A stretch of 64,000 nt of DNA from the NCBI GenBank assembly GCA_016214035.1, contig JACRPF010000020.1, forward strand, positions 1-64,000, written 5' to 3'. Shown here in pieces: positions 55,101-63,628 of the stretch (position 1 is its first letter; every line of letters starts with the position of its first letter). Below the pieces are notes generated by a model. That model was given only the letters and a program-made list of their open reading frames with translations, was not told the DNA's origin and did no database searches. The translations under genes were made by a program, and so were the position numbers. Source of the stretch: Spirochaetota bacterium. Its GTDB lineage: Bacteria; Spirochaetota; Brachyspiria; Brachyspirales; JACRPF01.

Positions 55101-57153
55101 TGTCAATACGAATAATCCTGTCGAGCTCAGCGAGTTCTTCGCGCTCGAATCCGATGCGCCGTATACAAATATGAACACCAATCTCATCGTCGCTGAAGCG
55201 GACACCTATGCCTCGTTCACCTATCAGGCGAGCAATTACGGGGCGAAGACTTCCATGATTGTGCAGAACGTCAACGGGAATCAGGGATTCCTCAGATTCA
55301 ACGTCGGCATCACAAACACATCGTCGCTTGCGCGCGCGCGGCTCTTCGTGTATCCCACCGGCGCGTTCACCGACGCGACGAATACGCTTTTCTCCGTAGC
55401 CGACAACACCTGGGACGAGATGACGGTAACCTGGACTAATAAACCTGTGTACGGCACATACATAGGAGCCGCAAACGCCAATGCGTATCGCCTTGAATAT
55501 GATGTCACCGCCGCGGTGAGTAATGCCATGGGTGCCGACGGCAAAGTGTCGTTCGCGCTCATCAGCAGCAACAGCGTTTGGGTGACGCACAACACAAGGG
55601 ATTTGACAAACTACGGAGGCGCACGGGCACCGGCGATAGAGCTTTCATTCGCCGCCGGCGTGATCCCCGCACCCACGAATACGAATGCCCCGTCGACAAA
55701 TCTGTCATTGGCGATAACGAATCCGTCATCGGGAAGATGGTATATCAGCAACACCTCGGTGACGTTCGCGGGGACCTACAGCACGAACGGCGGACTGCTA
55801 GCTAGCAGCAACGGCTCGACGTTTTACGGCGTAACGACAACGAACGCGACCGGCGGCTGGTCGAATACACTGGCGGTACCGTTCGCCGGAGCGATGACCA
55901 ATATCTATTACATTGTCATCACCAACGCGTCATGCGCCGTCACGAACCGGATAACGAATTACTTCGACAGTACGCCTCCGGTCATCGCGCTGACGAATTA
56001 CACTAACGGTGTCGTCATCGGCACGAACGGATCAACAATAACGTATCGCGGAACGAACGGCGAGGATGCAAGCTCGGTGAGCGGCACGTCCCTGTTTGTG
56101 AACGGAACATTCGCCGGATGGACGAACACCGCGCCTCAAATCTCGTTCACCATAGATACGACATCGTTTACCAACGGGCCGCTCGCGCTCAGGCTTGTCG
56201 TATCTAATACCGCGGGCAATACCGCCGCCGTTGTCTGGACGAACTTTGTCTCAAACATCGTCACCAATGTTCCGCCGGTGGCTGCGGTGACTAATCTCGC
56301 GAATCAGACATGGATAACCAACGGCATGTTCACACTCCGCGGATACGCCACCAACGCATACGGACTGGCGATAACGAACATATCGCTGAGCACCAACGGC
56401 ACAACGTTCGCGACAATAACCAACGGCGGTTCATCATCGCTGGCATGGTTCACCAATATCAATGTCTCCGCATTCCCGCTGACAAACCGCATCTGGGTAG
56501 CGGCTGTCAACGCGCTCGGCATTGCCGTCACGAACGTGCAGACGAATTTCGTGGACACCACGCCGCCGGCAGCGTCGATCACGAATCTTACCGCGCATCA
56601 GAAAGCGTCGGGGACCAATTACTTCTGCGGCACGATTATGGATACACGCGCACCGATTTCATCGGCGATCCTGACGGTATCGAATGCGGGCGGTTTCGTG
56701 ACGAACATCACTCCGTCAATGACAAACGGCATATTTACCGCCCCGTGGGACACACTGCAGGCAGGCATCACCAACGGCACTTATTTCATACGTGTGACTG
56801 CGGTGAACGCCGCGGGATTGGCGACGAACACTATGCCGATATCGTTCGAGGTGAGCAACCTGCGCGCGGCACCCGACCTCAAGGCGGCGTATGTGTTCAA
56901 CAATCCGTATACCGGTTCGGGCGACATCGTCTTCAAAGAGCTTCCGACGAACACGACGGTGAGTGTTTATTCGGTCTCCGGAAGGCTGATCGCAAAGATC
57001 GTCATGGAAACCGGAGACAAAACCGGTATGCTCTCGTGGGATGTCACCGACGATAATGGCCGCACGCTTTCACCCGGTGTGTATCTCTGTTACATGCATT
57101 CGCCGGCCGGCACCAGAAAAATGAAGATCATGATCAAACGACAACGGCAGTAA
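52135..57153 (+). CDS. Giant secreted multidomain esterase/deacetylase (SGNH + NodB + CBM32 + DNRLRE)
   Basis: A 1672-residue secreted protein with signal peptide (about 1-24). Order: unknown beta-sandwich (25-225); SGNH/GDSL hydrolase with the GDS Ser237 and DGIHPGSHG carrying Asp442 and His445; PKD-like domain (475-560); NodB-like deacetylase (570-790) with the Asp578/Asp579 pair and NHSYDH (His636, His640); F5/8C-type CBM32 (878-1010); DNRLRE domain (1015-1170); about four Thr/Asn-rich Ig-like repeats (1185-1570); and a FlgD-like C-terminal domain (1577-1672, SVYSVSGRLIAKI, LSPGVYLCYM). It likely removes acyl groups from polysaccharide at two sites while bound to the polymer. It is monocistronic. 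Confidence 0.75.
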   Translation: MKLRIPSILFIIALLVPFSPPIDAAVWRGLGQRMRITVQGWNGADAWSRCTRSRHYSTVSFRRFRVVLQTFQPAGTPIADTNYTNDYFFQVGFEYPYAASNTGIANRVPVTFSGSNVASYTAAAGPFGYILSDIIDLGYDVPADAFFGFWTTIENQLGSASPSNTMPYIDNMCNNLERYEGNRTTASSLIGSNWALSQPSISHVGTNIGGYSSGYAPSMMLIEVPESAKSILLIGDSICYGVGEGSTGSAGYGDALGSALGNSGYLARWVGENLRYNAMNFGRGSDGFKYASAANWKYRTQMWALANPTHIVSENFHNDVYTAGGINGMLSNIQIGYGLMRSACPGVPIIQTTCTPHSDGSSDQYRTFAGQSNGSSSSNIFWASNGIRNVLNEMIRTNDARVGHDDYIDPNPWYEDGYVAGNPATTTGRIRSDGTAYRFVYDGIHPGSHGTEAIAAGMTRDPFAGTNAVVTNWAPSFTMSPAGPYYVGQAVAFSNTSTAGTHAATNFTMSFPDGSTFETNSAAFTVSKTFVTNYSNYVLITIADTNGTVVAASNLLIVTNTNIVYSKGTIKYIIFKLDDFNTAYLWNDLASNLISNNIHASFGFVGSNSESYAATRPWFWDWVTNIRSNGIEIWNHSYDHGDMSALDEHGQFRVMARNQNIIRRYAGLTLAAYGAPGNYLNSDSYDALQDVDAVDTMFFGVTNSAKRSFLRCGEMESPTLVPNYDYFISNWSRTVSNVSNAGADYLILQGHPGSWGTGSRLTNFQYILGFLTNMGFTFVTPSEYVQIKTGGLSISNPTPETVFAPGATVSGSIIGTNPTWSVDLLSGTTIQNLASGSGSSFSAVLPVAIGISNRVRITARSQGFSRCQTHAVAPIGTNDLAATATMSSDSQTAGYEAAKAVDRSLATAWKPSGALPQSITADFGAERLVAGAYIAWKPDRFADFWKMSVSTDGSNWFTIVSNDTGIGGGESFRCAPTNARYIRLTAIRAVNTNNPVELSEFFALESDAPYTNMNTNLIVAEADTYASFTYQASNYGAKTSMIVQNVNGNQGFLRFNVGITNTSSLARARLFVYPTGAFTDATNTLFSVADNTWDEMTVTWTNKPVYGTYIGAANANAYRLEYDVTAAVSNAMGADGKVSFALISSNSVWVTHNTRDLTNYGGARAPAIELSFAAGVIPAPTNTNAPSTNLSLAITNPSSGRWYISNTSVTFAGTYSTNGGLLASSNGSTFYGVTTTNATGGWSNTLAVPFAGAMTNIYYIVITNASCAVTNRITNYFDSTPPVIALTNYTNGVVIGTNGSTITYRGTNGEDASSVSGTSLFVNGTFAGWTNTAPQISFTIDTTSFTNGPLALRLVVSNTAGNTAAVVWTNFVSNIVTNVPPVAAVTNLANQTWITNGMFTLRGYATNAYGLAITNISLSTNGTTFATITNGGSSSLAWFTNINVSAFPLTNRIWVAAVNALGIAVTNVQTNFVDTTPPAASITNLTAHQKASGTNYFCGTIMDTRAPISSAILTVSNAGGFVTNITPSMTNGIFTAPWDTLQAGITNGTYFIRVTAVNAAGLATNTMPISFEVSNLRAAPDLKAAYVFNNPYTGSGDIVFKELPTNTTVSVYSVSGRLIAKIVMETGDKTGMLSWDVTDDNGRTLSPGVYLCYMHSPAGTRKMKIMIKRQRQ

Positions 57154-57221
57154 AGCTCCGAGAACTAAAAATGAATGATGTTTTCAGCGTACTGCAAAAA
57201 GATGAACCATGCCGTTAGTAT

Positions 57222-58613
57222 TCATTTCGCAGTGATTTCGGCCGTACCCAGCACATACGCGCCGTCGTTCGTTCTTCCCATGATTGCAAGCGCAAGAGGT
57301 TCGGCAAAATAACCGGATGGATCGGTGACGATTATCTCAAGCCGGTACTGACCCGGCAAAATCTTTTCACTCATAGTAAATATATCGCACACCGTAACCG
57401 GAGCATCCGCCTTCGTTTCACTGTCTGCGGCCGGAAGCACCGAGCGCAGATCGATCTTTGACGGCTGCTGCCAGACTACCGCATCCGTTCCCGGATCACG
57501 CAGCCGATAGATCACACGCCATTCCCGGTACACGGGGCATACGCCGTAGTTGACCCACTGTGCCGTGAATCCGGTCTTCGCTCCCGGCGTTATCGTGAGA
57601 CTTCGAAGCGCATACCGGAAACCCGAAGCCTTTGCGCACGCGAGGAGTTCCTGCTGGTCCTGCGCCGGAAACTCCTCCCACTTTTTTCCGAAGTTGCCGT
57701 TCCCGATGCCGGACACATGATATTCCCGTATCTGCTCGAGCCCGAGTGACGATGTGTGTCCGCTGCCGCCGTAGCTTTCCACGGTGACGGGAGCCGTTTT
57801 CCAGCGTTCCTCCGCCAGCGGCCATGCGATGCTTTTTTTGAGCGTGTGCATATGTTTATTGCACCATGAATCCCTGCGCCAACCGATGGGTACCCGTATG
57901 TTCGTGAGACTCATCGCATACCTGAGCCCCTCGGGGTGATCGCTCATCATGATAAGCTGCTTGTCGGGGAATGCGCGCACCCAGGCGTCGATGATGCGGT
58001 GTATCGACGCTTCCGTGATCTGCTCCATCGGTGACGGCGGCGCTTCATATCCGGACAGATGCCACTCACCCCAGTTCCCGTAGGTGCGTATCTCGATATA
58101 ACCGATGCGCGGATCCCTGTTGTACCGGGCGCCGAGCGCGTTCACAAAAGCTTCAATCCGTGACAGAAATGTGTCGCTGTTCCAGTCCGGTACCCAGCTT
58201 GTTTTCTTGGCGCTCACCCAGCCGTCAACTTCGTTGGTCACATACTGCGGACAGGCGAGAAAAGTACCGGAAACCACGTTGCGTATGCCGAAACCGAACG
58301 TACCGCCGGCCGCTTTGGCGGCGTCGGCCTCTTTATCAAGCACTGAATAGTCATACACGCCCTTTGCCGTTTCGATGACCGACCAGTTGTACCGTGAGTA
58401 CCGGTCTTTGCATAGAACGGGCGCCGTCTCCTGATATATCCAGCGGAAAAAACCGCGGCCGGGATTGACTATCTCATCGGCGCTCATGTCGATTATCTGA
58501 GGAGTGAATACTGCCTCTGACAGTGTGACCGATGATACGCGTTCAGGCTGCGCTGAACCGAACTGCGCGCACACGGCAAACAGAGAACCCAGACATAATG
58601 ACCGTTTTAACAT
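57222..58613 (-). CDS. Secreted DUF4874/DUF4832-type putative glycosidase
   Basis: A 463-residue secreted protein with signal peptide (about 1-22). NPGRGFFRWIYQE is the DUF4874 opening, followed by a TIM-barrel-like region with YIEIRTYGNWGEWHLSGYE and a C-terminal DUF4832-type beta domain (YALRSLTITPGAKTGFTAQW, then PVYREWRVIYRLRD). The family sits among glycoside hydrolases and has candidate catalytic Glu residues in EIRTYGNWGEW, but its activity is not established. GGAG seven bases before the ATG at 58613 supports this start over 58625. Confidence 0.65.
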   Translation of the reverse strand: MLKRSLCLGSLFAVCAQFGSAQPERVSSVTLSEAVFTPQIIDMSADEIVNPGRGFFRWIYQETAPVLCKDRYSRYNWSVIETAKGVYDYSVLDKEADAAKAAGGTFGFGIRNVVSGTFLACPQYVTNEVDGWVSAKKTSWVPDWNSDTFLSRIEAFVNALGARYNRDPRIGYIEIRTYGNWGEWHLSGYEAPPSPMEQITEASIHRIIDAWVRAFPDKQLIMMSDHPEGLRYAMSLTNIRVPIGWRRDSWCNKHMHTLKKSIAWPLAEERWKTAPVTVESYGGSGHTSSLGLEQIREYHVSGIGNGNFGKKWEEFPAQDQQELLACAKASGFRYALRSLTITPGAKTGFTAQWVNYGVCPVYREWRVIYRLRDPGTDAVVWQQPSKIDLRSVLPAADSETKADAPVTVCDIFTMSEKILPGQYRLEIIVTDPSGYFAEPLALAIMGRTNDGAYVLGTAEITAK

Positions 58614-58641
58614 GGCATGCTCCATTCAAAGGACTGCGCTC

Positions 58642-58670
58642 AGTATAGTCGGAATCGTATCCCGGCGCAA
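58642..58670 (-). promoter_or_regulatory. Promoter of the DUF4832-type gene
   Basis: On the minus strand TTGCGC (58670-58665), a 17-base spacer and TATACT (58647-58642). ATGTAAAAAT (58691-58700) lies just upstream and matches part of the AraC operator at 11491-11500. Confidence 0.55.
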
Positions 58671-58728
58671 TGAATAAAATTACAGAAAAGATGTAAAAAT
58701 CACTGCACCGCAGCGCATGCGCACCACG

Positions 58729-59835
58729 TCACTGTTTCGGTATGAACCAGGGGTCCGCGTCGTATTTATCATACTTCGAACCGCCGGGGTTGGCATAGAT
58801 GACGACGACGCTGATGTCGCCGTTCGATGTCAGTGTGGGCTCGCCTATCGCGGCGCAATTACCGGCGCTGACCACAAGTTCTCTGGTCCCCCAGCTGTTC
58901 CAATCGTTCGTGTTCGTCTGCGGTGCGCGATAAACGGCAAGCCTGCCGTCGGGTGCGGTGGCGGAATAATACAGATACCATACGCCGTCATAAAAAAGAT
59001 GCGGCTGATTTTCCTCGGCCGAAGTGGTGACGGAAGATACGTTCTGCGGTGTGGACCAGCTCACCGCGTTGTTCGAACTGACCGAGTACCAGATATCAAG
59101 CCCGCCCTTTCCTCCGGTATAATTCCCGCTGTCGAAAAAGAGAACGATGACGTTTGTCGATAATCGTTCAAAATGCGGATTGTCCTCGTTGTTCGCGGTG
59201 TGCGGAAAGCCGGGCATCAGAACGCCGACGCCCGCGGGATTGTATGCCGAGTTGCTGATGACCCAGAAATCAAGATCATAGGTGGGGCTTTTGTCGTTGC
59301 AGGTATAATAGAACGTCTTCCATCCCGATCCGGTGTCCTCGAAGGGAAACGGTCCCGCTTCGCCGTATACCGGACGGGCCATAGCCGACAGCGTCCATGA
59401 GGTGAACTTTTCACTCAGCGACTGCCGTGAAGCGACCACGATATCCGCATGCAGCCACACGGCGAGATTGAGCGGGTTCGTTTTGACATCCATTCCCAGT
59501 GTCGGTCCGCGCAGATAATTCACGGCGTTACCGACATCGTTATTCATTACCAGCGAAAAATTATCCCCGGGGCAGTACATGGCGTACAAGTAAAGCCCGT
59601 CGCGGCTGATATGGATGCTGTCCTCCCACCCGAGCGTTGACAGCGGCTGACGGTACGGCGTTCCATATCCGGGCACTTCCACTTTGATTGCCGCCTCCGC
59701 TTTGATCTTTTCCCACACTGCGGCGGAAAACGATCCGGCAAGCGGCGGCGAGAACGGGTCATTGTTCCTACCACACCCGGAAAGTGCGATAACCAGACAG
59801 AAAAATACGATGTTGCGCATATCATTAAAACGCAT
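58729..59835 (-). CDS. Lipoprotein with beta-propeller (sialidase/GH43-like) fold
   Basis: A 368-residue lipoprotein. The signal peptide ends ALSGC (Cys21), then NNDPFSPP, a variant of the post-lipobox motif. Repeats such as DSIHISRDGLYLYAMY, ISNSAYNPAGVGVLM, VIVLFFDSGNY and GVWYLYYSATAPDGRLAVY suggest a five- to six-bladed propeller of the WD40-like/sialidase or GH43 type. Catalytic residues were not identified. GGAGG six bases before the ATG at 59835 sets the start, overlapping the upstream gene by eleven bases. It is the second gene of a two-gene operon with a small barrel protein, the fourth such surface pair in the window. Confidence 0.65.
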   Translation of the reverse strand: MRFNDMRNIVFFCLVIALSGCGRNNDPFSPPLAGSFSAAVWEKIKAEAAIKVEVPGYGTPYRQPLSTLGWEDSIHISRDGLYLYAMYCPGDNFSLVMNNDVGNAVNYLRGPTLGMDVKTNPLNLAVWLHADIVVASRQSLSEKFTSWTLSAMARPVYGEAGPFPFEDTGSGWKTFYYTCNDKSPTYDLDFWVISNSAYNPAGVGVLMPGFPHTANNEDNPHFERLSTNVIVLFFDSGNYTGGKGGLDIWYSVSSNNAVSWSTPQNVSSVTTSAEENQPHLFYDGVWYLYYSATAPDGRLAVYRAPQTNTNDWNSWGTRELVVSAGNCAAIGEPTLTSNGDISVVVIYANPGGSKYDKYDADPWFIPKQ

Positions 59836-60370
59836 AGCCGACCTCCGCAATCTTCAACCGATACCGTAATGACATCATCGAATGATACCCGAAACCGGCA
59901 CCCGCTGAAACGACGATACCATTACCGAAAACCATACGCCACCCGCACATGGCGTCGATTTCATATAAAAAAGTTGTGCTGATTACGCCGCCCGTTGCCA
60001 GCAGTGACACATACAGCCCGTCTATCCCCTGACCGAACGGATGATAGTTCAATCCGACACCGAGTGAAAAACCCGCCAGACCGCTGTTAAAACCGAACTC
60101 GGGGATGAACGACAACGAAAAAGCGTCATTGAGCGCACGCTGATACTCGACGGTCAGGTCGATGACATTATATGAGACAAGGGCATTGATGAAACCGACG
60201 GGGTCGATTACGATAGCGTTCTGCCGTGAAGTGAGCGGAGCAATTGTCCCGCCGCCGGTTTGATTGCTCTGCGGAACATTCTCAGTATACGCGCGTGCCG
60301 CGAGCATCACCATTACCATACAACATACCGCGGTTTTTATTACACGGATATGCATCATAGAATTAAACAT
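59825..60370 (-). CDS. Small predicted outer-membrane beta-barrel protein
   Basis: A 181-residue exported protein. After a signal peptide (about 1-28) the sequence shows amphipathic strands (LTVEYQRALNDAFSLSFIPEF, LGVGLNYHPFGQGIDGLYVS) and ends YRLKIAEVGYAF with a terminal Phe, the outer-membrane barrel pattern. It resembles small OmpW/OmpA-barrel-like proteins but I cannot name a family. It is the upstream partner of the propeller lipoprotein and has no CsgG-like domain. Confidence 0.6.
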   Translation of the reverse strand: MFNSMMHIRVIKTAVCCMVMVMLAARAYTENVPQSNQTGGGTIAPLTSRQNAIVIDPVGFINALVSYNVIDLTVEYQRALNDAFSLSFIPEFGFNSGLAGFSLGVGLNYHPFGQGIDGLYVSLLATGGVISTTFLYEIDAMCGWRMVFGNGIVVSAGAGFGYHSMMSLRYRLKIAEVGYAF

Positions 60371-60439
60371 AGTAAACCATCCCGGATACGGATATAGATG
60401 AACAGTACTTTCATTTCCTGTTCACACGATGTGCATTGC

Positions 60440-60468
60440 AGTATATTTCCACAGGGCTAACATGTCAA
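60440..60468 (-). promoter_or_regulatory. Sigma-70 promoter of the barrel/lipoprotein pair
   Basis: On the minus strand TTGACA (60468-60463), 17 bases, TATACT (60445-60440). Transcription should begin near 60433, giving a leader of about 62 bases. Confidence 0.8.
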
Positions 60469-60521
60469 GAATCGAGACTGAGCAGCGTGACCATGAAACT
60501 GCATGTTACATATATATCGGA

Positions 60522-60537
60522 CGGCAGAACAGTGCCG
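60522..60537 (-). terminator. Weak hairpin after the GH42/GH5-like gene
   Basis: CGGCA (60522-60526) pairs with TGCCG (60533-60537). On the plus strand eight or more T bases lie shortly after it, on the minus strand the same run precedes it. It sits 15 bases beyond the stop of the minus-strand gene. The role is uncertain. Confidence 0.3.
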
Positions 60538-60551
60538 CCTCACGTTTTTTT

Positions 60552-63392
60552 TTACTCTGCGGCTATCTCAAAGAACAGCGCAGGTCCTTTGGAAAGCGCC
60601 GCCGTGTCGATGAGCAGGCGTATTTCTTCATCCGCTGCACCGCTCAGTTCGATCTGCTCCCTGCGCTGTCCGTCCATGCCGAGCGCAAAGCATTTCACCG
60701 TTTTCGCATACCGGTTCTTCACTGCGGCCTTCACCGTGCCGGTCTCAAGCAGTATCGGCAGCGTACCCGGTTTGACAAGCGTTATCCGGTCGGGCGATGT
60801 CTCAAGCCCCGTATTCACCGCATCGGTGGAATAGACGAGCAGGAGACGTCTGCTTTCCGGTATCGCCGCATCATCAAGCGCTATCACCGCAACGGCCGCC
60901 GGCGTGGTAGTGCTGACAAGACGCAGGGCATTGAGCGATGCTTTCCCGCTTTCTTTGAGAACGGCACCTTCAAGCCGCGGCGTGATGACGGTGAACTGCG
61001 CCTCGGCGGAGTACATCGTGAGCTCCCCTGTATCGCTCTGGTATATTTCCTTTGACGCACTCGACCTGTTCTCCGCTGACAATATGCCCTTTGTTTTCAT
61101 GAGGCCGATGACGCGTGTCAGATCGCTCCCGTCGCCGCGATCGACAACATTCGCCATACCGCCCATGCCGACGGCGCCGCTTATGACAAGTTCGCCCCCG
61201 TCCGCGGGAAGCAGTATAAGATCCGGCTTCGCATACGGAGGCAGTCCGGCCGGATATTTTTTATCATACTGAACCCCGAAACCGCAGAGAAGCGCAATCT
61301 TACTCTGTTCGTTATTGATAGTCCTGTTCATAGCGCCGTTCGTAACGCAGTACGCTTCATTCACCGCAACAGCCACACTGTGCGGCGAGGCTTTCACGTC
61401 ACCGCGTTTGTAGATGAACGCGGACATAAGCTGACTTGCGCGGCCGATAGGGTCTCGGCCGTAGTAACACTCGAGCATCGGTTTTGACCGGAATGCCGCA
61501 GCCTGTTCATGGACGGTGATGACGTCTTGCCGCTGCAGCGCCGAATATGACGCGTAGAACAGTCCTTCCTCGTGGCGGTACCGCCCCCAGTACGGCGAAC
61601 CGTATTCGGTTATCATGAACGGCCTGTTCAGTATCCGCGCCGCGGCACGCGAACGCCAATAGCTTGCCGCCGAGGTGAGCGCACTGTCCTGAGTGAGACG
61701 TGAGCCGGGCCGCTCGCCGTCGCTGGGGAGTGCATGATACCCGTGATTCGCCACTACAGACGAGTCGTTATGAATATCGAGATGGCGGAAGAACGATATG
61801 ACATCGTAGAGAACAGAATAGCCTTTGTATCCGATTGCGCGTATCGTCTCAAGATACCACGTATGCATTTCGGATTCAATCGCATGAAGGAACAGGCCGA
61901 TATCGTTACCGCGCTGACCGTTCGCATACGCATCTTTTTTATCGAAAAACGGTATGCTGTCGAACATCCCCCCGGCGGGCAATGATGATGCCTCCACACC
62001 CCAATTGCGGACAAGTGAAGCGTAATCGTTACGATACCGCTTTGCAAGGAATTCCCGCCAGCGTTTTTCCGCATGCGGCCGTATCGCCGGATGATCGAAG
62101 TTCCCGATATATGAGCCGAGGTCCTGCTCATTGAACAGCGTTACATAGATAAGTGCGGGGTCTTCCGCAAGCGACATCTTCGTGTAGGGATTTTTATGCG
62201 TCATGATGATGCGCACGCTCTTTTCCCATACCTCGCGCGTCGACGGATCAACCAGGAAGCGTTCTTTATAGCGCATGGCGACGCCCTCGCTCCATGTCGC
62301 TTTTTTCAAGCCGGTGAAACTCATCGCGTCGACACCGTAATAGATGCCCTCCTGCTTGAAGCAGTACACCAGATAGTCAAACCGGTCCTGATTCACCTTG
62401 TTGCACTCATAATCCGCCGGTGAACCGCTCATGAGATAAAAATCGACATAGTGCAGGCGTACCATGTTATAGCCATGACGCTTTACCAGCGCGGCATAGG
62501 CGCGGCAATTCTCTTTGGTCTGTTCTTCGGTAGACGCCGCGAGTGCCACATCGGGATGATCAAACAGATGGTTAATGAGCGCGTTGAACGCGAAAAACCG
62601 GGCTTCCTTTCCGGGCATATCGGCAAATGCGAATCCACCGTTCGGCGTTATCGTCACGCGCCCGTATTTTCCCGCGGGGCCGTCAACGAAGCGGCTTAAG
62701 TCAAGTGCGCTCCCCGGCGCTATCTGGATGTTTTCCATGTCAAGCGGTTTCCATCGCCCGTCCGCTTTCATGAGTATGTTCGCGGTCTCCGATGACGCTG
62801 CCTCACTGCCGGCGGCACGGAACTTTTTTGTCGTCGTGTTGTATACCACCGATGTACCGAAATTCAAAAGCGTCACACCGCCGATATCGATAACCTGCTC
62901 TTTGTTCCCCACCTGAAATGCCAGCACGGTCTTCCCCGCCGGGAAATCCTGCTTCGCGGTACCGACGACAAGAAACCGTTTCCAATCGCCTTCGGCCCGC
63001 GCCGTTGTGATGACAGTCCCGCCCCATTTCGGTTCATTGCATTCGACGAGTGCCAGGGCTTCGCTGCCGCCGTTTCCGCCGGAACGCGCGTAGAAAACGA
63101 GCACGACGACATCGTCTTTGGCAATCGGCTGTGCGAGCGGGGCCTGCAGCTTGACCACCGATTTGTGTTCCGACCGTACCGGCACGGTCACGCGCAGCGC
63201 TTTCCCGAACGGTTCGCTCACCTCGATGGTTTCAGCCGTCGCCTGTTTGCCGGAAGTATCGACGAGTTTCAGCGCCTCATGATATGCCGACCCCAGCAGA
63301 TCAGTGCCCTGCGGGAGGCCTTTCAGTTCAGGTTCCTCGGCGATTACCGACAACGTAATTGCGGACAGGCAGAGCACTATCGCTTTTCGCAT
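60552..63392 (-). CDS. Large secreted glycoside hydrolase (GH5/GH42-like) with N-terminal CBM-like domain
   Basis: A 946-residue secreted enzyme with signal peptide (about 1-18). A jelly-roll module (about 30-180: KDDVVVLVFYARSGGNGGSE, DWKRFLVVGTAKQDF) precedes a TIM barrel (about 260-650). The barrel has HGYNMVRLHYVDF, ALIYVTLFNEQDLG (acid/base candidate Glu422) and FMITEYGSPYWGRYR (nucleophile candidate Glu596), as in clan GH-A enzymes. A C-terminal beta domain follows. Family assignment between GH5, GH42 and unassigned GH-A is open. CGGAGG precedes the ATG at 63392. Confidence 0.75.
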   Translation of the reverse strand: MRKAIVLCLSAITLSVIAEEPELKGLPQGTDLLGSAYHEALKLVDTSGKQATAETIEVSEPFGKALRVTVPVRSEHKSVVKLQAPLAQPIAKDDVVVLVFYARSGGNGGSEALALVECNEPKWGGTVITTARAEGDWKRFLVVGTAKQDFPAGKTVLAFQVGNKEQVIDIGGVTLLNFGTSVVYNTTTKKFRAAGSEAASSETANILMKADGRWKPLDMENIQIAPGSALDLSRFVDGPAGKYGRVTITPNGGFAFADMPGKEARFFAFNALINHLFDHPDVALAASTEEQTKENCRAYAALVKRHGYNMVRLHYVDFYLMSGSPADYECNKVNQDRFDYLVYCFKQEGIYYGVDAMSFTGLKKATWSEGVAMRYKERFLVDPSTREVWEKSVRIIMTHKNPYTKMSLAEDPALIYVTLFNEQDLGSYIGNFDHPAIRPHAEKRWREFLAKRYRNDYASLVRNWGVEASSLPAGGMFDSIPFFDKKDAYANGQRGNDIGLFLHAIESEMHTWYLETIRAIGYKGYSVLYDVISFFRHLDIHNDSSVVANHGYHALPSDGERPGSRLTQDSALTSAASYWRSRAAARILNRPFMITEYGSPYWGRYRHEEGLFYASYSALQRQDVITVHEQAAAFRSKPMLECYYGRDPIGRASQLMSAFIYKRGDVKASPHSVAVAVNEAYCVTNGAMNRTINNEQSKIALLCGFGVQYDKKYPAGLPPYAKPDLILLPADGGELVISGAVGMGGMANVVDRGDGSDLTRVIGLMKTKGILSAENRSSASKEIYQSDTGELTMYSAEAQFTVITPRLEGAVLKESGKASLNALRLVSTTTPAAVAVIALDDAAIPESRRLLLVYSTDAVNTGLETSPDRITLVKPGTLPILLETGTVKAAVKNRYAKTVKCFALGMDGQRREQIELSGAADEEIRLLIDTAALSKGPALFFEIAAE

Positions 63393-63430
63393 GTAAGGCC
63401 TCCGGAATGTATTGGAGCATCATCACCCTC

Positions 63431-63459
63431 AGTGTACGCAGTATCCGCTAAAATTACAA
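63431..63459 (-). promoter_or_regulatory. Probable promoter of the large GH-A gene
   Basis: On the minus strand TTGTAA (63459-63454), a 17-base spacer and TACACT (63436-63431). ATGTAAAA (63459-63466, plus strand) borders the -35. Confidence 0.45.
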
Positions 63460-63567
63460 TGTAAAATCTTCCGTTTGAGATATAAAATTCTACGATTCAC
63501 GGATTCCCGCGCGAAGAATACCCGCACGAGCCTTACCTTAAATATCAACGCATGTGACCGTAAATTC

Positions 63568-63602
63568 CGTGTAGCCGGAAACCGCCACAGGTGATATACT
63601 AT
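63568..63602 (+). promoter_or_regulatory. Promoter region of the WbsX/GH99-like gene with shared upstream motif
   Basis: CGTGTAGCCG (63568-63577), 17 bases, then TATACTAT (63595-63602), the same layout as at 52058-52092 upstream of the SGNH/NodB gene. Confidence 0.55.
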
Positions 63603-63628
63603 TACCATCATCGTACCGGGAGCGTCCC

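Noticed and set aside
56863-57153. Type IX secretion sorting domain
   Set aside because: The C-terminal domain of the SGNH/NodB protein resembles FlgD-like/sorting domains, but no type IX secretion gene is in the window, so only the fold is noted.
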